Source: JABCYV01 sp963729325 (GTDB lineage: Bacteria > Acidobacteriota > Terriglobia > Terriglobales > Acidobacteriaceae). From it: a stretch of DNA of 64,000 nucleotides. The notes beneath the pieces were generated by a model. It ran no database searches. It was given only the letters and a program-made list of their open reading frames with translations, and was not told the origin of the DNA. The DNA lies in contig CAVSNS010000012.1 in assembly GCA_963729325.1 (NCBI GenBank), positions 5,497-69,496 on the forward strand. The letters run 5' to 3'. The translations under genes and the position numbers were made by a program. Shown here in pieces: positions 40,298 through 49,818 of this stretch (its first letter is position 1; every line of letters starts with the position of its first letter).

Positions 40298-41351
40298 ATG
40301 TGTAGGCTGCTGGACAAGGTTAGTCGCAGTCACGGTGGGAGTCATCTGTAGCACTGGCCTCCTCGCACAAGGGCAGACGGCTGGGAAAACAAACACCCCT
40401 TCTCTGCCTCTCATACTTGTGCAAACTGTCGTGCTGCCCGGGATTACCGGCGATTTCGATCACTTCGCAATTGACGTGAAGGGGAAGCGGCTGTTTCTCG
40501 CTGGTGAAGATCACAAAACCGTGGAAGTCATCGATCTCGACAAAATCAGAGAGTTCGCAGCCTGACGGGCTTCGGCACCCCCCACAGCATTTTGTACCTT
40601 CCCGAAAAAGATCGGAATCTATGTCACAGACGGTGCCGATGGAACCGTCAAGATTCTGAAGGGCAGTGACTATCAGCCGGTCGACAGGATCAAGCTCGTC
40701 GAGGGAGCTGACTCTATCGGCTACGATCACGAAGCCAGGCAGTTGTTTGTCGTTACGGGAGGCAAGGACGTTCCCTTGGATCATTCCTTCTTGTCGAAAG
40801 TGGATCTCGCCACCGACAAGCCGATCTCCGATATTCGTATCGAAAGCAATCACGTCGAAGCGATGGTCTTGGAACATCACGGATCTCGCCTATTTATCAA
40901 CGTCACGGATAAGAATGAAGTCGCGGTGATCGATCGGCAGGCGATGAAGGTCAATGCTCGATGGAAAGTGGGGGTAGGGAGCGAAAACTCTCCCATCGCC
41001 TTCGATGAGTCAGGCAAGAGACTCATCATCGTATGTCGCAAGCCGCCGATGCTGGTCGTCATGAACTCTGAAAACGGATCGATTGTCACGAATCAACCAG
41101 CGGCGGCCCGCGCAGATGACGTCGTATATGACCACAAGAATCGCCGGATATATGTGCCAGGGGGAGAGGGGTACATCTCGGTGTTTTCCCAGCAGGACGC
41201 CGACCATTATGCCTTCCTTGCAAAAGTCCCCAGCGCGCCTGGAGCCAAGACAGCATTGCTCGTGCCTGAACTCAACCGGCTGTTCGTTGCGGTGTCGCCC
41301 GGGGAGACCAATGCCGAAGCCAAGGTGCTCATCTTCGAAGTGAAAGACTGA
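40298..41351 (+). CDS. YncE-like beta-propeller protein, multiply frameshifted
   Basis: Secreted seven-bladed propeller. AAGGAG sits seven bases before the ATG at 40298. The signal peptide (LVAVTVGVICSTGLLAQG) is in the next frame, so a shift near 40310 is needed; two more fall near 40560 and 40600. Blades show repeated FDHFAIDVKGKRLFLAGEDH, YLPEK-type, IYVTDGADGTVKIL, SKVDLATDKPISDIR and VYDHKNRRIYVPGGEGYISV units. By analogy to YncE proteins it may bind a ligand or DNA/metal in the periplasm. It is placed between receptor and carrier genes in the island. Confidence 0.75.
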
Positions 41352-41530
41352 TGGATGAGATCGCAGGCATGGCGATCCAGCGATATGCGGAGTCTATCTT
41401 TGAAGTCGGCAACGGGTTCTAGCGCTCGTTCTACAGAGCTCAATGCGGATGTTTGTTATCAGGCTGATCATTGGCTTGAGTATCTTGTCTTTCACGGTCG
41501 ACCCGTACTTCGCTCCCCTCGACGACTCCT

Positions 41531-42855
41531 ATGGTCACGACTGATCAGAAATCAAAGATCTGGTCTGTGGTGCGCGTCTCCAGTGGGAATTTTCTGGAGA
41601 TGTACGACTTCATGGTCTTTGGCTACTACGCCTCGGCCATCGGCAATGCGTTCTTCCCCAACGGCAATCCATTCGTGTCGTTGATGTTGTCACTGATGAC
41701 CTTTGGTGCAGGTTTTCTTATGCGGCCCCTCGGAGCGATTGTGCTCGGGGCATACACCGATCGCCATGGACGCCGCGCCGGCCTCATTCTGACGTTGGGG
41801 CTGATGTCAGTCGGGATCGTTTCCATAGCGTGCATGCCGGGATACGCGACGATCGGTCTGTTGGCGCCATTGTTGTGCTGATTGGGCGTTTGCTTCAGGG
41901 TTTTTCGGCAGGAATGGAATTGGGCGGTGTCTCGGTCTATTTATCGGAGATCGCAACACCAGGACATAAGGGCTTCTATGTCAGTTGGCAATCGGCAAGC
42001 CAGCAGGTCGCAGTCATGTTCGCCGCATTGGTTGGAGTGGTGTTGAGCATTAAATTGCCGCCACAGAAAATGATGCAGTGGGGATGGCGTATCCCTTTGC
42101 TTCTCGGTTGTGTGATCCTTCCGTTCCTCTTTAGGCTCAGACGGTCTCTCCAGGAAACTGATGAGTTTATCGCGCGCAAGCATCGGCCGAGCATCTCGGA
42201 AATTCTCCACTCACTCACCGCCAGTTGGAAGATTGTGCTCATCGGAACCATGATGGCGACGATGACGACAGTGTCTTTTTACATGATCACAGCTTACACG
42301 CCCACTTTCGGGAACTCCGTGCTTCATTTGGCGAGCATGGAAAGTCTTATCGTCACGCTGTGTGTGGGTGCCTCGAATCTCTTTTGGCTTCCTATCATGG
42401 GATGGCTGTCCGACAGGGTGGGGCGTCGGCCCTTGCTAGTCGTTTGCACAATACTGATGTTGGTCACCGCCTATCCGGCGATGCTATGGCTGGTTCGCGA
42501 GCCTTCGTTCTCCCGACTGCTGACGGTAGAACTCTGGCTATCTTTCATCTACGGCAGCTACAACGGCGCTATGGTCGTTTTCCTTACGGAGATCATGCCA
42601 GTGAGTGTGCGGACTTCCGGTTTCGCCCTTGCTTATAGTCTGGCCACCGCGATCTTCGGTGGATTTACACCCGCGATCAGCACATACCTAATTCACGTCA
42701 CCGGCAATCGAGCAGTTCCGGGACTGTGGTTGTCGTTTGCGGCCGGCTGCGGTCTAGTGGCTTCGCTATTAGCCAGGCCCCAGCATGAGACGGTGGAAGA
42801 CTACCCACCGCTCAAAGAACTTCCACCTCTAACTAAGCCGCAGGCAATCGAATAA
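41531..42855 (+). CDS. MFS transporter, metabolite:H+ symporter family (citrate/tricarballylate-like), frameshifted
   Basis: About 440 residues with 12 membrane helices. N-terminal GNFLEMYDFMVFGYYASAIG, FLMRPLGAIVLGAYTDRHGR (MFS signature A) and later GRLLQGFSAGMELGGVSVYL are characteristic of the MHS subgroup (CitA, TcuC, proline/betaine carriers); FFPNGNPFVSLML resembles citrate and tricarballylate carriers. A shift near 41865 ends the first frame at a TGA (41879-41881). It is the last cargo gene before attR. The substrate is inferred only. Confidence 0.85.
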
Positions 42856-43011
42856 AGACGCTTATCCGGACATCGTTATCTTCAAGCAAGCCAAGGCGGA
42901 ATACGAAAAGTTGTAGTAGGTAGCGGTAGTCGGGAGTTTCCGTACGGAAACTAACGAACCAACGATTAAGGCGGCGCGAATTAGTCGGGTGATGGCACTC
43001 CACAGCTGACT

Positions 43012-43039
43012 CAGACTGTAATGAAATTGTAATGGTTGC
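43012..43039 (+). repeat. Candidate integrase arm site, right end
   Basis: CAGACTGTAATGAAATTGTAATGG; three mismatches over 28 bases to the left-end copy at 32660, same orientation. The surrounding 42856-43153 contains no gene. Confidence 0.55.
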
Positions 43040-43153
43040 CCGATCAAGACCAATCATTTGCAAGCAGAACGGATCAAATCGAGCGACTTGCAACCTGTTG
43101 AAAAGAGGAGTAGGGTAGAAAATTTTCATAACGGTTCAGAACCCTCCTGTGTA

Positions 43154-43212
43154 CTTGAAAACCGCTGTACGGGAAACCGTACCGGGGGTTCGAATCCCTC
43201 TCCCTCCGCCAT
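43154..43212 (+). repeat. attR: 59-bp direct repeat of tRNA-Ser 3' half
   Basis: Identical to 32527-32585. The sequence before it lacks the 5' half of a tRNA, so this is a partial tRNA left by integration and not a functional gene. Confidence 0.95.
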
Positions 43213-43275
43213 GCAGTCTGAGTTGCAGAGAAGCCCGGCTGCTCCGTCCGAAAATCGCCTCCAGGGTTGTTGAAA

Positions 43276-44535
43276 TTAGGGGTGATCCTGGACTTCTTCG
43301 TCGTCCATCTTGCAACGGTAGGCCCGGATCTCATGCCTGACGGCGTCGAGGGCACTGCGTCCCCAGAGATTCGCAGGCTCAATATCGTCGTCGGTATTTG
43401 CGTCAAAGCCCTCGTCCGGGTGTACGTGCTCATTGAACTGATCAATGATCAGAAAGATGGGAGCGAGCTGCCGCGCGTAAGTCATGAACGAGTCGAGCGT
43501 GACGTAAGAATGATTGTCGTCGAAGCGCAGGGCATCGTCCGAGCAATAGGGCGGGGAGTTGGGGTTGGGACAGCCCCATCCGGTCTATCCCGCGGTGGCG
43601 ACGGAAACCGTGAAATTCTCGACTCGGGAACCGGTCTTGTTATAGGACGGGTAGTAGGGGCAGAACGGGGCGACGGTGCAAGTGGGATTGAGGCGATCAA
43701 CCACGCTCCAAAAGCCGTATTGTGGGCTGATCTCCACTGGGCCGCTGGGGGTGCCTTGCGTGGCCCACAGGCCGGGCTGGCTGTCGAGATATCCCGCCAC
43801 CATTTTGAAGGTATATTTGCTCTCGATCTCGGGATGGTATTTCAGAAATTTCCTAATTCGAAACCACAACGGATTGTCTGATGGGTTTGGGTCTTGCGCC
43901 GCCCCGAGGTAAATCAGCATGAGAGGCTTACCCTGGTAAATCACGTTGAGGGCGGGGTACTTGCGCATGCGCGCGCCGAAATATTCGATTTCCTTTTCGA
44001 GAGCAGTTTTGCCGTCGATGTCCTTGTATAGGACGTTGTTGTCGATGCCGCCCATCATAGGAATCAGTTTGAGCGGGGTTCCGAGCGTTGACCACGCTGG
44101 ATAAAGGTTCGCGGTATTGTCGCGGATGTTTTGATTTCCTCGACGGAAGCTGGCGGTGCAGTTCCGGACGTATTTCTTGACGAACCACTCGCTGTTGAAG
44201 ATGCAGGCCACGTTATTGGTGACCTCGATCTGAGCCGCATCGAGTCCCATGTACTCGAGCCAGGCGACGTGCTGTTTGATGACAGCGGGATCCGCGCTGT
44301 CGTAGCCGCCACCGACTGCTTGCATGTCCGCCGACTGGAGCTTGGGCTTGGCCGCGGTGCCCTGAAAAGTCACGGCGTTGGGACCGAACCAAGCTTCATA
44401 TTCCATGGTCACGACGTGGCTGTTCTGATCGACGACCAGTGGAGCGTCTGGAACCGCTGAAGACGAAGCGCACAGCACGGCACTGCAGATGACCAGCTGG
44501 GCTGAGGTCAGGAAAGCATATTTATCAACTCGCAT
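43276..44535 (-). pseudogene. GH71/GH99-like glycoside hydrolase with in-frame amber codon
   Basis: 420 codons from the ATG at 44535. Signal peptide (SAQLVICSAVLCASSSAVP), then MEYEAWFGPN, GGGYDSADPAVIKQHVAWLE, AQIEVTNNVACIFNSEWF, KLIPMMGGIDNN and PLMLIYLGAAQDP, in line with GH71/99-like TIM barrels acting on polysaccharides. One in-frame TAG at 43585-43587 interrupts it. The same frame continues with TGWGCPNPNSPPYCSDDALR and AREL-like FLIIDQFNEHVHPDEGFDAN to the stop at 43276. Since the frame is kept, a point mutation or base-call error is likely. It lies directly outside attR. Confidence 0.7.
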
Positions 44536-44597
44536 AAAAGAATCAGTCTCCCGTCGACTAATACGCCGACGAGTTTCGCCCCGCCCCGCCGCCCGAG

Positions 44598-45233
44598 TTG
44601 ACTAGTGACTCGTACACCAGGGTTTTTGACGAAGTCAAAAGTCTGGGATTCATCAACAGCACAACTCGTACTCTAGAGCAGACCTTGATTGGAACATTCT
44701 GGAATGGCAATATTCAGGACTTCTGGAACGAGATCGCGCAGACCGCGGCTTTGAGACATCACCTTAACCTGGCGCAAAGCGCCCGCTTGTTTGCGCTTCT
44801 GAACATCAGCCTTGCCGATACCGCGATTGCGTTCTTTGATGCGAAGTACACCTACCAGTTCTGGCGCCCAGTGACTGCAATTCAAATGGCGGGCAGTGAC
44901 GGTAATCCCAGTACCGAGCCCAATCCGACGTGGCTTCCGCTAACGACAAAAACCGCTCCTGACCCTTCGTACCCGGGCGCCCACAGTGCCATCAGCGCCG
45001 CCGGTGCCGAGGTGCTGCGGTTCTACTTCGGTCCACGGTTTACCTTTGATGTTACGTCCGAGTCTTTGGCAGGAGTGACCCGGCACTTCACCAGCTTCTC
45101 AGCGGCGGCGCAGGAGGCTGGGCTGAGCCGGATTTACGCCGGGCAACATTTCCGCTCCGACCACGTGGCTGGTAAAGATCTGGGCCATCAGGTGGCGGAG
45201 TCTATCGACGAAACCATTCTGCTTCCCAAATAA
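44598..45233 (+). pseudogene. Vanadium haloperoxidase/PAP2-like C-terminal fragment
   Basis: 211 residues covering only the C-terminal half of the family. Active-site segments are present: the Lys/Arg pair in KYTYQFWRP, the loop SYPGAHSAISAAGAEVL, and the Arg-His pair in RIYAGQHFRSDHVAGKDLG. The usual ~200-residue helical N-terminal half is missing; upstream DNA is the divergent hydrolase promoter region. Likely a truncated, inactive gene. Confidence 0.65.
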
Positions 45234-45290
45234 ATCGCAGTTGTGTGATTGACCAAGTTTGATTTCGCCAGGGATGCAGGCCCGAAGATA

Positions 45291-45328
45291 AAAATGCCGG
45301 TGTGCCGCAGTAGGCACGCCGGCATTTT
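45291..45328. terminator. Bidirectional rho-independent terminator
   Basis: AAAATGCCGG and CCGGCATTTT form a 10-bp stem extended by TGTGCC/GGCACG, with A and T tracts on either side. It ends the haloperoxidase fragment transcript. Confidence 0.85.
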
Positions 45329-45828
45329 CGCGTGATCGCTAGGACTGGTAGAACGTTCTCGAAAGTGGAACTTCTGGCTGGCCAGCGCATCCCATCCGCG
45401 CCGCCCCCGTGTCTCCCAAGTTCCAATCGAAACAGGGAGATCTACGCAAGATGTACTGCAGGTTAACGGCAATGTGTTTCTAGGTAATCATCAGCCGCAG
45501 GTGTGGCAACCCCGTCATACGCAGATGGACCGCCGAATACGAGCCGTTGTTGAACACCCCCACACTAATTTGTGCACGCGTACATCGGTTGCTGAGTTAG
45601 CACGCTCAGTGAAGCGGGCGGAAGCGCAGAGTGATGACTAGGAATGAAAGCCTGGAATATTTCCTGGAGTCGTCAGTTCCATTCGGTAGAAGTCGTCGAT
45701 ATGGCAATAGCTTTATATCGGACCACGGTCAATCCCTTCGATCTGAAGACAGTGCTGCTCGCTGACCACGGGCAACAGCATACGTTTTCCGATCGGGGTG
45801 GTTGGTCCAGAAATTGTGAGGGAGAGTC
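45329..45828. other. 500-base stretch without recognised gene
   Basis: Short frames only, none with a ribosome site plus a credible protein. No repeat or tRNA was seen. Confidence 0.5.
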
Positions 45829-46290
45829 ATGAAATTGTTATGTGGAATAATCGTCCTGACATGTGTGCCCTTAGCTCTGGCAAGAAATGATGTGGCATAC
45901 CCCAGCGAAAAGGTGACCGAGTTTTTGGTCGGGAAACTTGATGTAACAACGCTTCCCTCTGGGATCCGGCCGAAGCGGGAAAAAGGAAAGAAGACATTCG
46001 GCGATTATGGGTATGTGACACGGAAGGTAGACGAGAAGGAAGTACTCCTCGAGACGCCACATGGGGGATCACAAATTGCCATCAGGCTCTTAGAACAAGA
46101 CGCGTCTGGAATTTACGTTTGCGTTGAAGCTCAGAGCCAGAGTGCAAGCGATGGCCATATCCAGCGAGTACGCTTGCTAAAGCGGAAAGACGCAGATGCT
46201 CTTCTGAAGAGCAGCGAGTCCCGGAAGGAATTCAATGGATGCCCTGTTGTTGGCGGGGAAGCCGACGACTCGCGAATAAGCATGTACTGA
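45829..46290 (+). CDS. Hypothetical secreted protein
   Basis: 153 residues. GAGGGAGA sits eight bases before the ATG. Signal peptide MKLLCGIIVLTCVPLALA, then a hydrophilic ~130-residue domain (SEKVTEFLVGKLDVTTLPSG, FGDYGYVTRKVDEKEVLLET). No family recognised. It stands alone, with no gene close on either side. Confidence 0.65.
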   Translation: MKLLCGIIVLTCVPLALARNDVAYPSEKVTEFLVGKLDVTTLPSGIRPKREKGKKTFGDYGYVTRKVDEKEVLLETPHGGSQIAIRLLEQDASGIYVCVEAQSQSASDGHIQRVRLLKRKDADALLKSSESRKEFNGCPVVGGEADDSRISMY

Positions 46291-46546
46291 CAGGCGGAGC
46301 AAACCTTGGCGAATTCCGGTTGAACTGCGCCCGCTGCTATTGGAATCGTTGTTGTAACATCGCCATTCCACCAACGACGACGTGGAACTCGTCTAGCTAG
46401 GTCGGCAGACCCATCGGAACTTGCTATCAACTTACCAGAAAATGTTCTCTCTCCAATTAGTGACCAAAGTGCCAGCCACCTGGCACACGAGGGCCATTCT
46501 CATCGGAGCGTCCAATACGCATAATTCGGAGATAGAGACAGAATCC

Positions 46547-46792
46547 ATGAATCAAACTGCAGTCAATTGCGAAGAACTTCTGCTGGCTCTGGCCGAATGT
46601 TACGAACACGATCCGAGCCAATTTGTAGCGCTCGCCAGGCAAACCGTAGATTCCTGCTTTGTCCGTGAGATTGTCGCTGTATTGAGGAATGAAGGCTATG
46701 TTGAAGAACACCTGCGGGGCGTGATTCGGCTGACGGCGCGCGGCTACAGTACATATAAGAAGCGATCCCTTCTTGTCGCTTACCAGAGCTAA
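46547..46792 (+). CDS. Small hypothetical protein
   Basis: 81 residues from the ATG at 46547 (MNQTAVNCEELLLALAECYE). Composition is helical, and EIVAVLRNEGYVEEHLRGVI followed by RLTARGYSTYKKR suggests a winged helix-like DNA-binding fold. No ribosome site is obvious. Function unknown. Confidence 0.45.
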   Translation: MNQTAVNCEELLLALAECYEHDPSQFVALARQTVDSCFVREIVAVLRNEGYVEEHLRGVIRLTARGYSTYKKRSLLVAYQS

Positions 46793-46842
46793 GGCGCCGG
46801 TCGGGTGAACATCCGATCCTTATAGACTGCCGCAAACGTTTC

Positions 46843-49143
46843 TCATCCACGTGAGTTCAGCGCCGCCTTCACCCGATCCTGCGTCAATGGCACCTCCCGA
46901 ATTCGGGCGCCGGTCGCATCGAAAATGGCATTGCCGATCGCTGCGGCAACCAGTGTGATCGCTGTCTCTCCCGCGCCAGTGGCCTTCGCCTCTGGACGGT
47001 CGATGAGAACACAATCGATGGCTGGCACCTGGATTCCAAGCGGCAGCGTGTTGTAGCTCTGCCAGTCGATCGAAGTCACCGTGCGATCGTCCCAGGTGAT
47101 TTCCTCTCCGAGCGCGCGGCTCATGCCTTGCAATACTCCACCCTCGATCTGATTACGCAAGCCGTCAGGGTTGGAAATCGGTCCGCAATCGTGTGCGACG
47201 ACAAAACGCTTGGGCTGCACTTGCCCGCTTGCCTGATCCACTTCCACTTCCGCGACGAGCGCGGCGTAGCCGTTGTCGCCTTCGTACGCGACGCAAGCGA
47301 TGCCGCGTCCGGTAACGGTGCCCGAGCGCGCAGTACCTGGTTTGGGAGAAGGACGGGCATCCCAGTCCGCCGCCTTGGCCGCGGCTTTCACGACGTCAAT
47401 GATTCGCGTCTCTTTCAGGTGTTGTAACCGGTACTCGACCGGATCGGCCTTTACGGATGCGCTGATTTCATCCATAAAGCATTCGTGTGCGAATGTGTTT
47501 TGCAAGCGCAATGGCGATCGCAGCGGTCCGGTAAAGAAAGGCGATTTCACCGCATGCATCAGGACACGTTCACTGCGGATCGAACCGGCTCCGCCGCACT
47601 TGCCACTTACGCATCCCGCCACATACGAGGGGACCGCATTGTTGCCGTTTCGCAATTCCCTGGTAGGCTCGATGGCTGCCCGACGAGTAATCGTCTCAGG
47701 ATCAAAGCCGGCCAGCATGCCGGTGAGTACGTTTCCAGGCCTGTCATATCCCGGTCTCCCGCCGAACGATGCCGACCACGTCTCACAGTCCCACACGCTA
47801 ATCGCGCCGCTCGCATCGAGTCCAGCCTGCTGCTCGATCACGCACGCGTTGCCATAGTTCTCGGAAACGAACTCGTCGTGTCGCGTCAGTTGTACGCGAA
47901 CCGGTCGGTGCACGGCCTGTGATAGCAGTGCCGCATCGTACGAGACCGCATCCGCAGCATTTAATCCGTAGCAGCCCGATCCGCGAACAAAGATTATGCG
48001 CACGCTGTCGAGGGCTAAGCCGGTGATCGCTGACACGCCATGCTGCGTTGGATACACCGATTGTGTCGGAGACCACACGGTCGCATGATCCGCCTGCACA
48101 TCGGCCACAGCGCATGATGAACCAATCGAACCGTGCGCCTGATAAGGATGCAAATATGTGGCTTTCAAAACTCGCGAAGCCGACTTCAGTTTGTTATCCA
48201 CATCTTTAGAGTTGACAAGCATTAGATCGCGCGACGGCTGCTTTCGCATGTAGTCGTAGAAGTCCTTTTGCGCCGGCAGGGTGAGGCCAGGCTTCCAGGT
48301 GACTTTCAGATCCTGGGCGGCTTGCGCTGCCTGCCACTGTTTTTCCGCGACTATGCCCACGAAATTATTTCTCACCACTACCTTAATGAGACCGGCAACG
48401 TGCTGCACCGATTTCTCGTCCACGTTCGCAACGGTTGCTCCCAGCTCTGGCGGACGCACCACTCGACCGTGAACCATGCCCGGTACGTGCACATTGTGAA
48501 CGAACTCGAATGTGGCGGTCATGAGGGCAACTCTATCCATCGAGGCAACAGGTTTCCCCAGCACCGTCCACTGGCTCGGTGATCTGCGTTTCGCGGTCGA
48601 GCTCACCGCGATGTCGAAATGCTTGCCCCCTACCAGTTCGGCATAACTGACCCGGCGTCCGCTCTTTGAGCTGACGATGCCATCCTCGACGGTAAGTTGA
48701 TCGGCGGGCACTCTCAGCCTCTGCGCTGCCATTGCGACTAGGGCCTCGCGTGCGGTCGCCGCCGCCTGCGCCAGACTCTCAGTATTAAAATTGGTGGGCG
48801 TGGACTGACTTCCGGAGGTCGTTCCCTGATCCGGGGTCACAGACGTATCGCACTGAATCAATTTCACCTTATGAATAGGAACGCATAGTTCTTCGGCGAC
48901 CAACTGCGTCTGCACCGTATACATGCCTTGCCCGAGATCGCATTTTCCGGTGTACGCGGTCACTGTGCCATCGGATGCGACCGCGAGCCATGAATCCAGC
49001 TTCTCCGGATCGACATGCGACTTGTGGGTGTCGAAGGGCCCCTGCGCTATGGCGAATGGCTCGATGAGCGACGCTGCGCTAAAGCTCACGACGAGTGCAC
49101 CAGAAGCCACGAGAAAATCGCGACGGGAGACTTCTCTTTTCAC
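46843..49143 (-). CDS. Molybdenum hydroxylase large subunit (isoquinoline 1-oxidoreductase beta-like)
   Basis: About 766 residues. The GTG at 49143 overlaps the stop of the small-subunit gene (GTGA junction). The N-terminus is a twin-arginine signal (VSRRDFLVASGALVVSFSAA). The molybdopterin domains show GKCDLGQGMYTVQTQLVAEE, GTTSGSQSTPTNF, VRGSGCYGLNAADAVSYDAA and a terminal ATGAGETAITLVAAAIGNAI with the catalytic Glu region. Unlike xanthine dehydrogenase there is no FAD subunit gene, matching the IorAB/aldehyde dehydrogenase type that passes electrons to cytochromes. The substrate is probably an aldehyde or N-heterocycle. Confidence 0.9.
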   Translation of the reverse strand: MKREVSRRDFLVASGALVVSFSAASLIEPFAIAQGPFDTHKSHVDPEKLDSWLAVASDGTVTAYTGKCDLGQGMYTVQTQLVAEELCVPIHKVKLIQCDTSVTPDQGTTSGSQSTPTNFNTESLAQAAATAREALVAMAAQRLRVPADQLTVEDGIVSSKSGRRVSYAELVGGKHFDIAVSSTAKRRSPSQWTVLGKPVASMDRVALMTATFEFVHNVHVPGMVHGRVVRPPELGATVANVDEKSVQHVAGLIKVVVRNNFVGIVAEKQWQAAQAAQDLKVTWKPGLTLPAQKDFYDYMRKQPSRDLMLVNSKDVDNKLKSASRVLKATYLHPYQAHGSIGSSCAVADVQADHATVWSPTQSVYPTQHGVSAITGLALDSVRIIFVRGSGCYGLNAADAVSYDAALLSQAVHRPVRVQLTRHDEFVSENYGNACVIEQQAGLDASGAISVWDCETWSASFGGRPGYDRPGNVLTGMLAGFDPETITRRAAIEPTRELRNGNNAVPSYVAGCVSGKCGGAGSIRSERVLMHAVKSPFFTGPLRSPLRLQNTFAHECFMDEISASVKADPVEYRLQHLKETRIIDVVKAAAKAADWDARPSPKPGTARSGTVTGRGIACVAYEGDNGYAALVAEVEVDQASGQVQPKRFVVAHDCGPISNPDGLRNQIEGGVLQGMSRALGEEITWDDRTVTSIDWQSYNTLPLGIQVPAIDCVLIDRPEAKATGAGETAITLVAAAIGNAIFDATGARIREVPLTQDRVKAALNSRG

Positions 49144-49607
49144 GCGCGTCGCTCCTGGTAGCGCTTGATGGCCCGCATCATCCGTACATGTGCAAAACAG
49201 CGGCATAACACATTCGACATTGCCTCCCGGATCTGCTCGTCGGAGGCCTTCGGATTTTCATCCAACAGGGTCTTCGCTGTAAGTATGACGCCGCTGAGGC
49301 AGAAGCCGCATTGCGCAGCCCCCTCATCGATAAACGCCTGCTGAATCGCGTGCGGTTTGTCTGGAGTTCCCAAGCCCTCTAGCGTCGTGATCTCCTGTTC
49401 TTTCACAGCGCTGACAGGCATCACGCAGGAGCGCACCGCCCGCCCTCGAATAATAACCGTGCAGGCTCCGCACTGCGCCAGGCCGCAGCCGAACTTGGGT
49501 CCACGCAACTGCAGGTCGTCGCCGAGCACGTACAGCAACGGAGTTTCCGGATCGACATCCACGGTGTGAACCTGACCGTTTACCTTCAGAGAAATAGCCG
49601 CCATCAT
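49140..49607 (-). CDS. Molybdenum hydroxylase small subunit, two [2Fe-2S] clusters
   Basis: 155 residues. Plant-type ferredoxin cluster ligands in KFGCGLAQCGACTVIIRG with a later Cys in RSCVMP; second cluster in AAQCGFCLSGVILTAK and NVLCRCFAH. Partner of the large subunit immediately downstream, with overlapping stop and start. Starts with two ATGs (49607 or 49604). Probably exported with its partner by the Tat path, since it lacks its own signal. Confidence 0.93.
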   Translation of the reverse strand: MMAAISLKVNGQVHTVDVDPETPLLYVLGDDLQLRGPKFGCGLAQCGACTVIIRGRAVRSCVMPVSAVKEQEITTLEGLGTPDKPHAIQQAFIDEGAAQCGFCLSGVILTAKTLLDENPKASDEQIREAMSNVLCRCFAHVRMMRAIKRYQERRA

Positions 49608-49760
49608 CTACCCCCGAACATCTCAGATGATAAAAGCTTGCAGCGGGGTTCGTCTCGGCTAATTGGATATGGCTAGGTAGCTCGTCGTGCTTCTGCTCGG
49701 TGCGGAAGAAAAATCATGTCTGACGCTACCAGCAGTAACAGGAAGTGCAGAAAAGATACT

Positions 49761-49799
49761 GGGGGACTGAGGATATCGGCCTTCCATGAACAGTCCCCC
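49761..49799 (-). terminator. Inverted repeat downstream of secreted PFEF protein
   Basis: GGGGGACTG pairs with CAGTCCCCC, extended by TAC/GTA, with a 21-base loop. It lies just after the stop of the minus-strand gene ending at 49819, but a clear T tract is lacking. Confidence 0.5.
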
Positions 49800-49818
49800 G
49801 TATTGGAGTATCACCGGC

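Larger units (their letters stand above)
32586..43153. mobile_element. Integrative genomic island in tRNA-Ser (~10.6 kb)
   Basis: Bounded by perfect 59-bp direct repeats of the tRNA-Ser 3' half, with a tyrosine integrase as the first gene beside the intact tRNA, the textbook layout. Cargo: resolvase remnant, winged-helix/TolB/TPR regulator, Oar-type TonB receptor, YncE-like propeller and MHS-family carrier. Similar 28-base candidate integrase arm sites occur near both ends. Most cargo genes carry frameshifts; whether these are decay or sequence errors is open, since similar breaks occur outside. No conjugation or replication gene is seen, so it would need help to move. Confidence 0.88.

Noticed and set aside
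41879..41881. TGA after a cysteine in the MFS carrier
   Set aside because: Transmembrane homology resumes in a different frame (VVLIGRLLQGFSAG); not a redox protein.
43154..43212. Second tRNA-Ser gene
   Set aside because: Only the 3' half is present; it is the attachment-site copy.
43585..43587. In-frame TAG as pyrrolysine in the GH-like protein
   Set aside because: No catalytic reason, no Pyl machinery expected in this lineage; mutation or base error is simpler.
43267..43881. Plus-strand reading frame of 204 codons
   Set aside because: Lies opposite the hydrolase gene, which has signal peptide and family motifs.
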